DNA of 64,000 bases. Source: Paenibacillus silagei (GTDB taxonomy: Bacteria > Bacillota > Bacilli > Paenibacillales > Paenibacillaceae). The notes below the pieces were generated by a model. That model searched no databases, was not told the DNA's origin, and worked only from the letters and a program-made list of their open reading frames with translations. The translations under genes were made by a program, and so were the position numbers. The stretch lies in NCBI RefSeq assembly GCF_017874735.1, contig NZ_JAGGLV010000015.1, positions 124,001 to 188,000 on the forward strand, given 5' to 3'. Positions 52,770 to 60,787 of the stretch are shown here, in pieces. Every line of letters begins with the position of its first letter. Position 1 is the stretch's first letter.

Positions 52770-53578
52770 GTGCGCGGGGAAATGCCGCAGCCGCGTTTCA
52801 GTTCCTGACGCGGTTTCCAGTCAAAAGCAGCGGGGAGTTCTCGCCGGAGCTGCTGCGCGCGAGTGTGGTCTATTACCCGCTCGTCGGGGCAGCCATCGGC
52901 CTTAGCACGGCGCTCGGTGCCGCAGCGGCAGGCTGGCTGCTGCCGGCTTGGCCTGCCGCTGTCGTCACCCTCATCCTGTGGGTGGGGCTGACCGGCGGGC
53001 TGCATTTGGACGGCTGGATGGACACTGCCGATGCCCTGCTCAGCTACCGCTCCAGGGAGCGGATGCTGGAGATCATGAAGGACAGCCGTGTCGGCGCTAT
53101 GGGCGTGCTGGCCTGCGTGATGCTCCTGCTGCTGAAGGCCTCGCTGCTGGCAGCATGGCTCGAAGGCGGCAGCTTCAGCCTGCTGCCGCTGCTCCTGCTG
53201 CCGCCGGTCTGGGGCCGCTGGTACATGGTGCGGGCGATGGCCCGCTATCCCCTGGCCCGCGGCAATGAAGGGCTGGCCGCCACCTTCGGCGGGCTGCCTG
53301 CCCGGCAGGAGCGGCGCGCGGGCCTGAGCGCCGCACTGCTGACGCTGGCCGCTGCCGCTGCGCCTCTGGCGCTGGGCGCGGGCGGCGGGGCCTGGCCGCT
53401 GCTGGCGGCTGCGGCCATCCTGGCGCCGCTGGCTGCGGCGGCCTGCGGCCGGCTCGCGGCGCGGCGGATCAACAGCCGGCTCGGCGGGCTCACCGGCGAC
53501 GTCTACGGCGCGCTGGGCGAGCTGCTGGAGACGGTGGTCCTGCTTGTGCTGGTACTGGCCCAGCACAACCTGCCTTAG
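52766..53578 (+). CDS. cobS: adenosylcobinamide-GDP ribazoletransferase (cobalamin synthase)
   Basis: 270 residues from GTG overlapping cobU. Hydrophobic membrane protein with the motifs 'FQFLTRFPVKSSGEFSPELLRASVVYYPLVGA' near the start and 'LTGGLHLDGWMDTADALLSYRSRERMLEIMKDSRVGAMG', the Asp-rich site of CobS. It joins AdoCbi-GDP and alpha-ribazole. The GC-rich C-terminus has an Ala/Leu-rich stretch. Confidence 0.95.
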   Translation: MSARGNAAAAFQFLTRFPVKSSGEFSPELLRASVVYYPLVGAAIGLSTALGAAAAGWLLPAWPAAVVTLILWVGLTGGLHLDGWMDTADALLSYRSRERMLEIMKDSRVGAMGVLACVMLLLLKASLLAAWLEGGSFSLLPLLLLPPVWGRWYMVRAMARYPLARGNEGLAATFGGLPARQERRAGLSAALLTLAAAAAPLALGAGGGAWPLLAAAAILAPLAAAACGRLAARRINSRLGGLTGDVYGALGELLETVVLLVLVLAQHNLP

Positions 53579-53680
53579 CGGGCTGCACGGCAACCGCCCG
53601 CGTCCGTCTGAATTATGCGCCGTGCCTACGCAGCATTTAAGCGCCGCTTCGCGCTGCGCACGTAGCGAACAATCAGTGAT

Positions 53681-53865
53681 AAATGTATTCTATGCAACTA
53701 AAAACAGTGAAACGGCAGGCTTTCTTCTTGTAACTGTAGTCTGTACAACTAAATTTACCTGAATGGGCGAAAACCCAGATATAGAGGCTGTTTAATTGCA
53801 CGAAATACAGCTAAACGGAAATTCGGCGGCAGACCAGGCAATTTAGTTGTACAAACTGCAATTAG
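53681..53865. repeat. four-unit inverted repeat array C
   Basis: Third copy of the same architecture: units at 53681-53703 and 53730-53754 (forward), 53790-53815 and 53841-53865 (reverse), centre spacings about 50, 61 and 50. Unit core TGTANTNTRTGCAACTAAA-like, as in array A. Lies in the 675-base gene-free spacer between cobS and cobQ. Confidence 0.75.
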
Positions 53866-53928
53866 GCCACCCCTTGCACCCTAACCGGGGCGGCGAACCC
53901 TGAAGGACTGAAAAAGTAAATTCAATGG

Positions 53929-54105
53929 GCCAAATGTATGCGGAAAACCGAACACAATCGGTAGCGCGGAGGTATTCCAGCCAAATGTATGCGGAAAACC
54001 GAACACAATCGGTAGCGCGGAGGCATTCCGGCCAAATGTATGCGGAAAACCGAACACAATCGGTAGCGCGAAGGTAATACGGCCAAATGTATGCGGAAAA
54101 CCGAA
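53929..54105. repeat. 51-bp tandem repeat array before cobQ
   Basis: Three full units start at 53929, 53980 and 54031 and a partial one at 54082, all beginning GCCAAATGTATGCGGAAAAC and containing ACACAATCGGTAGCGCG. The unit differs from the 50541 array although the period is the same. A diverged single copy lies at 20181-20220. Open frames across it on both strands follow from 51 being divisible by 3. Confidence 0.9.
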
Positions 54106-54254
54106 GACATACTAGGTGGTTTCGTGTAACTAATCGCTGCTTCGCCCTGTCCTTGTGCGCCGCGCCGGCCCTACACCTATACGCCGCATCGCCCAGCGAC
54201 CAACACCTGCGCCGCCGACAAGCCGGCAGCAGCAAGAAAGCGAGGAAGATGAAC

Positions 54255-55904
54255 ATGGAAGATACAGCCTCATATATAGGCGCACTAGGCGCACTAGGCC
54301 CAGCCCAGGCAGCGGAAGCCGGGCCTCGGCGGCCCGGCGCGGTGCTGATGATCCAGGGGACGGCCTCCGATGTCGGCAAAAGCCTGGTCACCGCCGCCAT
54401 AGGGCGGATTATGACCCGGGATGGCTACCGGACCGCCCCGTTCAAGTCGCAGAATATGGCGCTGAATTCCTATGTCACAGCGGACGGCAAGGAAATCGGC
54501 CGTGCCCAGGGGATGCAGGCGGAAGCCTTCGGCATTACGGCTACCAGCGATATGAATCCGATTCTGCTGAAGCCCTCCGGGGAGATGAGTGCGCAGATTG
54601 TCGTGCATGGGGTGCCGCATGCCGCCCTCAGCGCGAGGGAATACCGCGAGAAGTTTCTTCCCGAAGCTAAGGACACCGTAATGGATGCGCTCGGGAGGCT
54701 GCGGGAGGCTTATGATATTGTGCTGATGGAGGGTGCGGGCAGTCCGGCGGAAATCAATCTTAAAAGCCGGGATATCGTCAATATGAATCTGGCCGGATGG
54801 GCGGATGCGCCTGTGCTGCTGGTCGCCGACATTGACCGCGGCGGGGTCTTCGCCTTCATCGTCGGCACCCTGGAGCTGCTGGAGCCGCATGAACGCGCCC
54901 GGGTGAAGGGCTTCATCATCAATAAATTCCGCGGGGATGTCTCCCTGTTACAGCCTGGACTGGACTGGCTGGAGGAGCGCACAGGCATCCCGGTACTCGG
55001 GGTGCTGCCATTCCTGCCGCAGCTGCGAATTGAGGCGGAGGATTCCGTAGTACTGGATGGAACGTCCGGCCGTCAGCGGGAGGATTCCGCGAAGGAGCTT
55101 GATATCGCGGTCATCCGTTATCCGCGGATCTCCAACTTCACCGACTTCGATCCGCTGGAGGAGGAGCCGGATACCGTCTTACGCTACGTGCAGTCGGCAG
55201 ATGAGCTGGGAATGCCCGATGTAATTATCCTGCCGGGCACGAAGAACACCGCTGCTGACCTGCAATATCTGCGCGAGCAGGGTTTCCCTGCTGCAATCGA
55301 GCGTGCGCTGGAGCGGGGAACAGAGCAGCTTGCCGGAATCTGCGGCGGGTATCAGATGCTGGGCTTGAAGCTGCTGGATCCCCATGCCGTAGAGAGTGCA
55401 GAGCCGGGAGAGAGCGAGGGGCTGGGATATCTGCCGCTCTCGACAGCTTTTCTCCAGCACAAGACTACGGTGCGGGTGAGCGGCGGGCTGGCTGCGGATC
55501 ATCCCCTGCGGTTAAGCACCACAGCCAATGGTGTAACACCGGAAGTTTTGCCTGTCGCTGGTTATGAGATACATATGGGAACAACCACGAACCACGATCC
55601 GTCTTCTGTACTCAGCCTGTTTACGCTGGCCGGACCGGAAGGACAGGCTGTGCCGGAGGGTTGGGGAACCCGGGACGGTAGAGTCTGGGGCAGCTATCTG
55701 CACGGGCTGTTCCATAACGATGCCCTGCGCCGGAGCTGGCTGAACGGACTGCGCAGCTCCAAGGGGCTGACACCGCTAACGGCGACCTTCTCGGCTGCCG
55801 AACTCCGTGAACAGGAATTTGACCGGCTGGCAGATGCTGTGGAGTCCCATTTGAATATGGCTGTGTTATATGCAATTATGGGTCTGCCTGGAGGGGGAGA
55901 ATAG
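54255..55904 (+). CDS. cobQ: cobyric acid synthase CobQ
   Basis: 549 residues from ATG 54255, with GAGGAAG about six bases upstream; the in-frame ATG 54249 is adjacent to that site and earlier codons run back into repeats. The N-terminal synthetase domain starts with P-loop 'IQGTASDVGKSLVTAAIGR', followed by 'FKSQNMALNSYVT' and 'DIDRGGVFA'. The C-terminal class I glutamine amidotransferase domain has catalytic Cys in 'GICGGYQMLGLKLLD' and His in 'GSYLHGLFHND'. It amidates adenosylcobyrinic acid a,c-diamide to cobyric acid. Confidence 0.95.
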   Translation: MEDTASYIGALGALGPAQAAEAGPRRPGAVLMIQGTASDVGKSLVTAAIGRIMTRDGYRTAPFKSQNMALNSYVTADGKEIGRAQGMQAEAFGITATSDMNPILLKPSGEMSAQIVVHGVPHAALSAREYREKFLPEAKDTVMDALGRLREAYDIVLMEGAGSPAEINLKSRDIVNMNLAGWADAPVLLVADIDRGGVFAFIVGTLELLEPHERARVKGFIINKFRGDVSLLQPGLDWLEERTGIPVLGVLPFLPQLRIEAEDSVVLDGTSGRQREDSAKELDIAVIRYPRISNFTDFDPLEEEPDTVLRYVQSADELGMPDVIILPGTKNTAADLQYLREQGFPAAIERALERGTEQLAGICGGYQMLGLKLLDPHAVESAEPGESEGLGYLPLSTAFLQHKTTVRVSGGLAADHPLRLSTTANGVTPEVLPVAGYEIHMGTTTNHDPSSVLSLFTLAGPEGQAVPEGWGTRDGRVWGSYLHGLFHNDALRRSWLNGLRSSKGLTPLTATFSAAELREQEFDRLADAVESHLNMAVLYAIMGLPGGGE

Positions 55905-55906
55905 CC

Positions 55907-56233
55907 ATGCTGCTTGCAGTGCTGCTGTTTGTCGTAGCTGGTCTCGCTGAGATTGGCGGCGGATACCTCGTCTGGCTCTGGCTGCGGGAATCGCGCCCGT
56001 TATGGTATGGATTGGCAGGCTCGGTTATCCTGATCGCCTATGGTATAATCCCGACCCTGCAGAAGTTCCCTTCGTTTGGCCGGATATACGCCGCTTATGG
56101 CGGAGTATTCATCGTGCTGGCTGTACTGTGGGGCTGGCTGGTGGACCGCAAGACGCCGGATCTCTACGACTGGATCGGGGCCGGCATCTGTGTCATCGGG
56201 GTATCCGTCATTTTATGGGCGCCAAGGCACTGA
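55907..56233 (+). CDS. YnfA family (UPF0060) membrane protein
   Basis: 108 residues, GAGGGGGA upstream, 2 bases after the cobQ stop. Four hydrophobic helices and the family phrases 'EIGGGYLVWLWLRE' and 'GRIYAAYGGVFIVLAVLWGWLVD', 'DLYDWIGAGICVIGVSVI'. Some members are SMR-like drug efflux proteins. It may simply share the cobQ transcript. Confidence 0.92.
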   Translation: MLLAVLLFVVAGLAEIGGGYLVWLWLRESRPLWYGLAGSVILIAYGIIPTLQKFPSFGRIYAAYGGVFIVLAVLWGWLVDRKTPDLYDWIGAGICVIGVSVILWAPRH

Positions 56234-56253
56234 GCAACAACCTTCACTTTTCC

Positions 56254-56301
56254 AAAAAAAAGCAGTTCCAAAGGCCACATCGCCTCGGGAACTGCTTTTC
56301 T
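56254..56301 (+). terminator. terminator after cobQ-ynfA
   Basis: AAAAAGCAGTTCC pairs with GGAACTGCTTTT around a loop of about 18 bases, followed by TTCTATT. It closes the cobalamin cluster 25 bases after the YnfA stop. Confidence 0.8.
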
Positions 56302-56368
56302 ATTGTATTAGCTGGTCCGGCGGATCTTCAAGCTCTGTATCAGTATCAGTATCAGTATCAGCGTCAAA

Positions 56369-56561
56369 AATAGTTGGATTTTCGGCACTTGTTCATGCAC
56401 CACAGGCACCTTGCTAAGCAATAGTTGGAAAGAAGGCACTTAAAAAAGCTGGAATTACCGAAAAAAGAGAATTCACCCGATAATAAGTTACAGTTTTCCA
56501 ATTAAAATCCTCTAACGTTCCAAAATTGCCGAATTAAGATACATTTATCCAACTAAATCCT
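56369..56561. repeat. inverted repeat array D, related layout, different unit
   Basis: Two forward units with TAGTTGGA (56371, 56422) and two reverse units with TCCAATTA/TCCAACTA (about 56486-56510, 56534-56560), 51 bases apart within each pair and about 63 between pairs; a possible middle unit lies at 56444-56466. The layout equals arrays A-C but the unit sequence is different. A (TATCAG)4 microsatellite sits just upstream at 56338-56361. The spacer 56234-56707 holds no gene. Confidence 0.6.
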
Positions 56562-56707
56562 GCACCACGCTAACGGCAGCAGCATTCACAGAGGTCGCAG
56601 GACTCCCAATAGTCCCAGCACTCCCTTCCACTAAACAAGATACCGTTTGAAAATCAATTCACAACTATAAGCGCTCCCGCTATCTCCACATGACCGCTCT
56701 TAGCACC

Positions 56708-58396
56708 TCAAATCTTAAACTGCTGAGCGGCCTTCTGCAGCTTCACGGCCTGCTGGTAGAGGTGCTCGACAGTTAGGGCATGGCCCTCCAGCTCTTCATG
56801 CTGGCGTGCCGAGTTGTCGGCAAGCGTGTCTGCGTTCTGCTGCGACTTGGCGGTAATCTGCGCCGTTTCTTCTACAGAGGCACTGACTTCCTCGGTACCT
56901 GCTGAGATCTGCTGGGTTGCGGCAGAGACGGACTGGATGCTGTGATTGATGCTCTGAATGAGGATCAGCAGGTGGTTGAAGGCGTTGCCTGCTTCGACCA
57001 CCTTATTCACTCCGGAAGCCACTTCAGCGTTGACATGGTTCATTTCGGATACGGACTGGTTCATATCCTCCTGCAGACTCAGCAGGAATTCACGGATCTG
57101 CTCATTGGATTCCTTGGACTGCTCGGACAGCTTACGCACTTCCCCGGCCACCACAGCGAATCCGCGGCCATGCTCCCCGGCACGGGCAGCCTCAATGGAA
57201 GCATTGAGCGACAGCATCTGAATCTGCTTGGTAATCTCAGTAATCCCCTGCACGACTTCACCGATCATCAGCGAGCGTTCGTTCATCAAGCGGAACTGCT
57301 CCAGTGACTGTTCGGAGGCCTGCTCTACCTGGCGCATCTGCTCCACTGCACTCTGGGCAATATCATTGCCGCTCTGGGCTTCGGTGGAAGCCTCGCTGAT
57401 CTGCTCGGTGACCTCACCGGCAGCGGAGGCAATATGCTGGATGCCCATATTGATCTCATCCATGGCGCGGGAGTTATCCATCGCGCTGCTGGCAATCATG
57501 GTACTGCCCTTGCCGATCTCTTCCACAGAGGCCGCTGAATGTTCAGCCATCTCATTAAGGATCTGGACACGCGTCTTCAGATCATTGGAATCGGCCACTA
57601 CTGTCCCGGAGGTATCCAGCACATGTCCGATCATCTCCTTCAAGCGCTCACTCATGATGCGGAAGCTCTCGGAGAGCTGTCCGACTTCATCGGTACCCTT
57701 AAGCGTGAGCGCTTCGGTGAAGTCGCCGCCCGCCAGCTTGTTGCTGTAGGCCGCAAGCTTAGAGATCGGACGGGTGATTCTGCGGCTCATGAAGCCAGCG
57801 GCAGTGACGCCTACCACCAGCGCCAGCAGGGTAATTCCTGCGCTTGTCCACAGGATGCTGCTCATTTTGTCTTGGACGAAGTTCATATCGGCGCTTGCAG
57901 CTACAATCATGGTTGTTCCGGGAACACCGACATAGGCACTTTTATGTATACCGTGGCTATCACTATAGATTTCACTAAGCCCTGTCTTTCCTTTGGAGGC
58001 TTGCTCCATGGCAGGCGATACTTCTAAGGCTTCATCCGGCTGGAGCTTGGCGCCATGATCTGCGGTCAGGACAGTGGCCTGGCCATCCTTCAGATTGATG
58101 AGGAAGAGAGTATCCACATCCAGCTTTTTACGCTTGTCTTCCAAATAGAATTCGACATTGGTCCTGGCCTGCTCATTCTTGTTCAGGGTCTGCTGCGCAC
58201 TGGTAGCATTCAGGTTCTTATAGGCATCCTGGGCGGCGGCACTCAGAGACTTGTCGATCTGCGGAATGACATAGCTGTTAATGGTGCCGATAGATATAAT
58301 GTAGAAGCTGATACTCAACGTAAGAGAAGTGAGTAGCAAAACGACAAACAGCAACAGCGTAAATTTGCGACTAATTGATTTTTTGAAGCCAAACAT
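56708..58396 (-). CDS. methyl-accepting chemotaxis protein
   Basis: 562 residues with AAAGGAGCG upstream. N-terminal helix (about 12-35), extracytoplasmic sensor of about 150 residues, second helix near 180-205, HAMP domain (about 205-260, 'SRRITRPISKLAAYSNKLAGGD'), then the long cytoplasmic coiled-coil with hairpin tip 'EAARAGEHGRGFAVVAGEVRKLSEQS'. It senses an unknown ligand and signals to CheA/CheW. No che genes are adjacent. Confidence 0.95.
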   Translation of the reverse strand: MFGFKKSISRKFTLLLFVVLLLTSLTLSISFYIISIGTINSYVIPQIDKSLSAAAQDAYKNLNATSAQQTLNKNEQARTNVEFYLEDKRKKLDVDTLFLINLKDGQATVLTADHGAKLQPDEALEVSPAMEQASKGKTGLSEIYSDSHGIHKSAYVGVPGTTMIVAASADMNFVQDKMSSILWTSAGITLLALVVGVTAAGFMSRRITRPISKLAAYSNKLAGGDFTEALTLKGTDEVGQLSESFRIMSERLKEMIGHVLDTSGTVVADSNDLKTRVQILNEMAEHSAASVEEIGKGSTMIASSAMDNSRAMDEINMGIQHIASAAGEVTEQISEASTEAQSGNDIAQSAVEQMRQVEQASEQSLEQFRLMNERSLMIGEVVQGITEITKQIQMLSLNASIEAARAGEHGRGFAVVAGEVRKLSEQSKESNEQIREFLLSLQEDMNQSVSEMNHVNAEVASGVNKVVEAGNAFNHLLILIQSINHSIQSVSAATQQISAGTEEVSASVEETAQITAKSQQNADTLADNSARQHEELEGHALTVEHLYQQAVKLQKAAQQFKI

Positions 58397-58644
58397 GGCA
58401 TTCGCTCCTTTTTACGTGAAATGCATCTTAATCTCCATATTCTATAGAATTAACCTCCGGTTGAATAGTGAAAATTTGCAATATACTGCATTATTTTCAG
58501 AAATAACTGAATATTTAATGACTCTATCACTATTTCGGCAAAAAGAAGCAACGAAATGCCGTTTTTCTGAAAATTTAAAATTTCATAGCATGTTAGCTTT
58601 GTATGTGATAGAGTAATAATGTTTTGTTTCTTGACTACTGCGAT

Positions 58645-58684
58645 CCGCGGTTCGTAACCATCCCGCGTAACCAAAACTAGGAGG
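58645..58684 (+). ncRNA. preQ1-I riboswitch
   Basis: Stem CGCGG (58646-58650) pairs with CCGCG (58663-58667). The loop TTCGTAACCATC and the tail AACCAAAACTAGGAGG match the class I preQ1 aptamer: GGTTC at the end of the 5' stem strand, CC before the 3' strand and an A-rich tail leading into the Shine-Dalgarno sequence. The ribosome site GGAGG lies in the tail, so ligand binding would close translation. The downstream gene is a queuosine-precursor transporter, which supports the call. Confidence 0.85.
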
Positions 58685-58697
58685 AATACCAGGCATT

Positions 58698-59405
58698 ATG
58701 TTTAACTTGTTGTGGGGCGTTTGTTTTGTTGTCGTTAATTTTGTGTTTTTTCTGCTGTGCTACCGCTTATTCGGTAAAAAAGGGCTCTACGCCTGGGTCG
58801 GCATGGCGACCGTAGTCGCGAATATCCAGGTTGCCAAGACGATTGCGATGCCGTTCGATATAGTGATGACGCTGGGCAATACGATGTATGTCACACTCTA
58901 TATGACCAGTGATCTGCTCAATGAGCGGTACGGCCGGGCTGAAGCGCGGAGCGCTGTGTGGTTCGGCTTCTTCACGCTGCTGATGACGACCGTCATTATG
59001 CAGATGGTGCTGGTGTTCAAGCCGCAGGAGACGGACATTGCCCAATCCGCGCTGCAGACGATATTCGGCCTGATGCCGAGACTGGCGCTGGGCAGTCTGA
59101 CCGCTTATTTTATCAGCCAGTTCCTGGATGTACGGCTCTACGCCTGGATACGAAAATATTACGGCAGCTCTAAGCAGCTATGGATTCGCTCGAATGGCAG
59201 CACGATGATCAGCTCCTTTGTCGATACGCTGATCTTCTGCACGATTGCTTTTGCCGGAACCTATGACATAAAGGTGTGGACCGAGATTCTGCTGACCACC
59301 TACCTGTCCAAGTTCATCCTCACGGCCGCCGGCACGCCGGTGCTGTATCTGGGCCGTTCCTTCAAATTCGCCGAAGAAGAGCAGAAGCCTGTTATCCGGG
59401 AGTAA
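58698..59405 (+). CDS. queuosine precursor transporter (YhhQ/VUT family)
   Basis: 235 residues with AGGAGG upstream. Six hydrophobic helices and the motifs 'ANIQVAKTIAMPFDIVMTLGNTMYVTLYMTSDLLNERYGR' and 'GSTMISSFVDTLIFCTIAFAG', both characteristic of the YhhQ/VUT_1 family. It imports preQ0/preQ1 (queuosine precursors). The preQ1-I riboswitch directly upstream is independent evidence for this substrate. Confidence 0.93.
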   Translation: MFNLLWGVCFVVVNFVFFLLCYRLFGKKGLYAWVGMATVVANIQVAKTIAMPFDIVMTLGNTMYVTLYMTSDLLNERYGRAEARSAVWFGFFTLLMTTVIMQMVLVFKPQETDIAQSALQTIFGLMPRLALGSLTAYFISQFLDVRLYAWIRKYYGSSKQLWIRSNGSTMISSFVDTLIFCTIAFAGTYDIKVWTEILLTTYLSKFILTAAGTPVLYLGRSFKFAEEEQKPVIRE

Positions 59406-59418
59406 GTCTCCCCATTAT

Positions 59419-59457
59419 AAAGCCCCAGCCCCGAAGATCGGGAGACTGGGGCTTTTG
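59419..59457 (+). terminator. terminator after the YhhQ-type gene
   Basis: AAAGCCCCAG pairs with CTGGGGCTTTT around a loop of about 18 bases, directly after the stop codon, followed by TTTTGTG. Confidence 0.8.
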
Positions 59458-59518
59458 TGTGCCGTGATGTATAGCGGACTTGCGAACTAACTTGAAGCTT
59501 CCTGAACCCTCAGCAGAA

Positions 59519-60613
59519 TTACAGGTTAAGCACTGTCCATTCTTTGGGGAAGCGGGTCAGCGTCTGCGGACCTTCGGCGGTGACCAGCACATCATCCTCA
59601 ATGCGCACACCGCCGAGACCCGGCACATAAATTCCCGGCTCTACGGTGAAGACGTTGCCGTTCTGGATAATGTCCTTATTGAGCCCGTGCAGCGAAGGAT
59701 ATTCATGGGTGTCCATGCCCAGCCCGTGTCCGACACGGTGCATGAAGTACTCCCCGTAACCTGCGGCGTCAATGACATCACGTGCCGCCTTGTCGACAGA
59801 ACCGAAGGACGCTCCGGCCACGGAGGCGGCAATGCCCGCTTCATTGGCAGCAAGCACAGCACTATATATATCACGCAGTCTGCTGTCCACTTCACCTACC
59901 GCGAAGGTGCGGGTAATATCGGAAGCGTAGCCTCCGGCATACACACCGAGGTCGAACATAAGCAGATCGCCCGGCTGAATAAGGCGTTCGCCCGGTACGC
60001 CGTGTGGGAGGGCCGTTTTCGGACCGGACAGCACCATCGTGTCGAAGGAGGGGCCGGAGGCACCGGTTTTTTTCATCAGATACTCCAGCTCCGCTACCAG
60101 TTCAATCTCGCTGACGCCGGCTTTGACATGCGCCAGACCCTGACGGAGAACCTCCTCCACCAGCTCGGCGGCATGCTGCATGATGCGCACTTCCTCCGGG
60201 GTCTTGATCGCGCGCATCGCCCGTAGCAGATGGCCGATATCCTGGTAGGAACCGGCGGCGACCGCTTCTGCGAGGAGTTCATACCGGCTGACGGAGAAGT
60301 GTTCCTTCTCGATGCCGATGCTGCCCGGACTAACATTGCCGAAGCGTGACTTCAGCAGAGCGTACGGGTTGTCCGTGTCACTGTGTGTCAGAATCGTCTT
60401 CACCGAGGAGGCGGCATGCGCGGCTTCGGCGTCCAGCGCCGGAACGATCAGCACCGGTTCCTCGCCCCGGATCAGCAGCAGGCCCAGAAAACGTTCATGC
60501 GGGTTGCTGGCAAAGCCCGTCAAATAGTACACATGCTTGGGATCGGTTACTAGCAGGGCATCCAGGCTTGCGGCTGCCATGTCCTGCTCCAGTTGTTGCA
60601 GAGCTGCATTCAT
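59519..60613 (-). CDS. M24 family aminopeptidase (Xaa-Pro dipeptidase type)
   Basis: 364 residues from ATG 60613, with AAAGGGGAA about nine bases upstream. The N-terminal creatinase-like domain (about 1-130) precedes the pita-bread domain with metal ligands in 'FDLGVYAGGYASDITRTF' (two Asp), 'HRVGHGLGMDTHEYP' (His), 'VEPGIYVPGLGGVRIEDD' (two Glu). It cleaves Xaa-Pro dipeptides with a two-metal centre in the cytoplasm. Confidence 0.93.
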   Translation of the reverse strand: MNAALQQLEQDMAAASLDALLVTDPKHVYYLTGFASNPHERFLGLLLIRGEEPVLIVPALDAEAAHAASSVKTILTHSDTDNPYALLKSRFGNVSPGSIGIEKEHFSVSRYELLAEAVAAGSYQDIGHLLRAMRAIKTPEEVRIMQHAAELVEEVLRQGLAHVKAGVSEIELVAELEYLMKKTGASGPSFDTMVLSGPKTALPHGVPGERLIQPGDLLMFDLGVYAGGYASDITRTFAVGEVDSRLRDIYSAVLAANEAGIAASVAGASFGSVDKAARDVIDAAGYGEYFMHRVGHGLGMDTHEYPSLHGLNKDIIQNGNVFTVEPGIYVPGLGGVRIEDDVLVTAEGPQTLTRFPKEWTVLNL

Positions 60614-60787
60614 TTCATTAGTTCCCCTTTCATCTACACGCTTGAACAGCAATGTTCCCATTATAATTCATAAAAATGGATGCTGCACCTCCCGTTATCA
60701 CTGCAGCCTCAGTCGTTTGAGGAAGAGAAGCACAGGGTAATAGTTGCCACAATCAGGATCTGATAATACTTGAAGGAGGTTAGGAAT

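Noticed and set aside
50541..54105. CRISPR arrays
   Set aside because: The repeats are direct tandem copies without unique spacers, and no cas genes are present.
53922..54254. open frames through the second 51-bp array, one joining cobQ
   Set aside because: They are open because the period is divisible by 3; cobQ has its own ribosome site and start at 54255.
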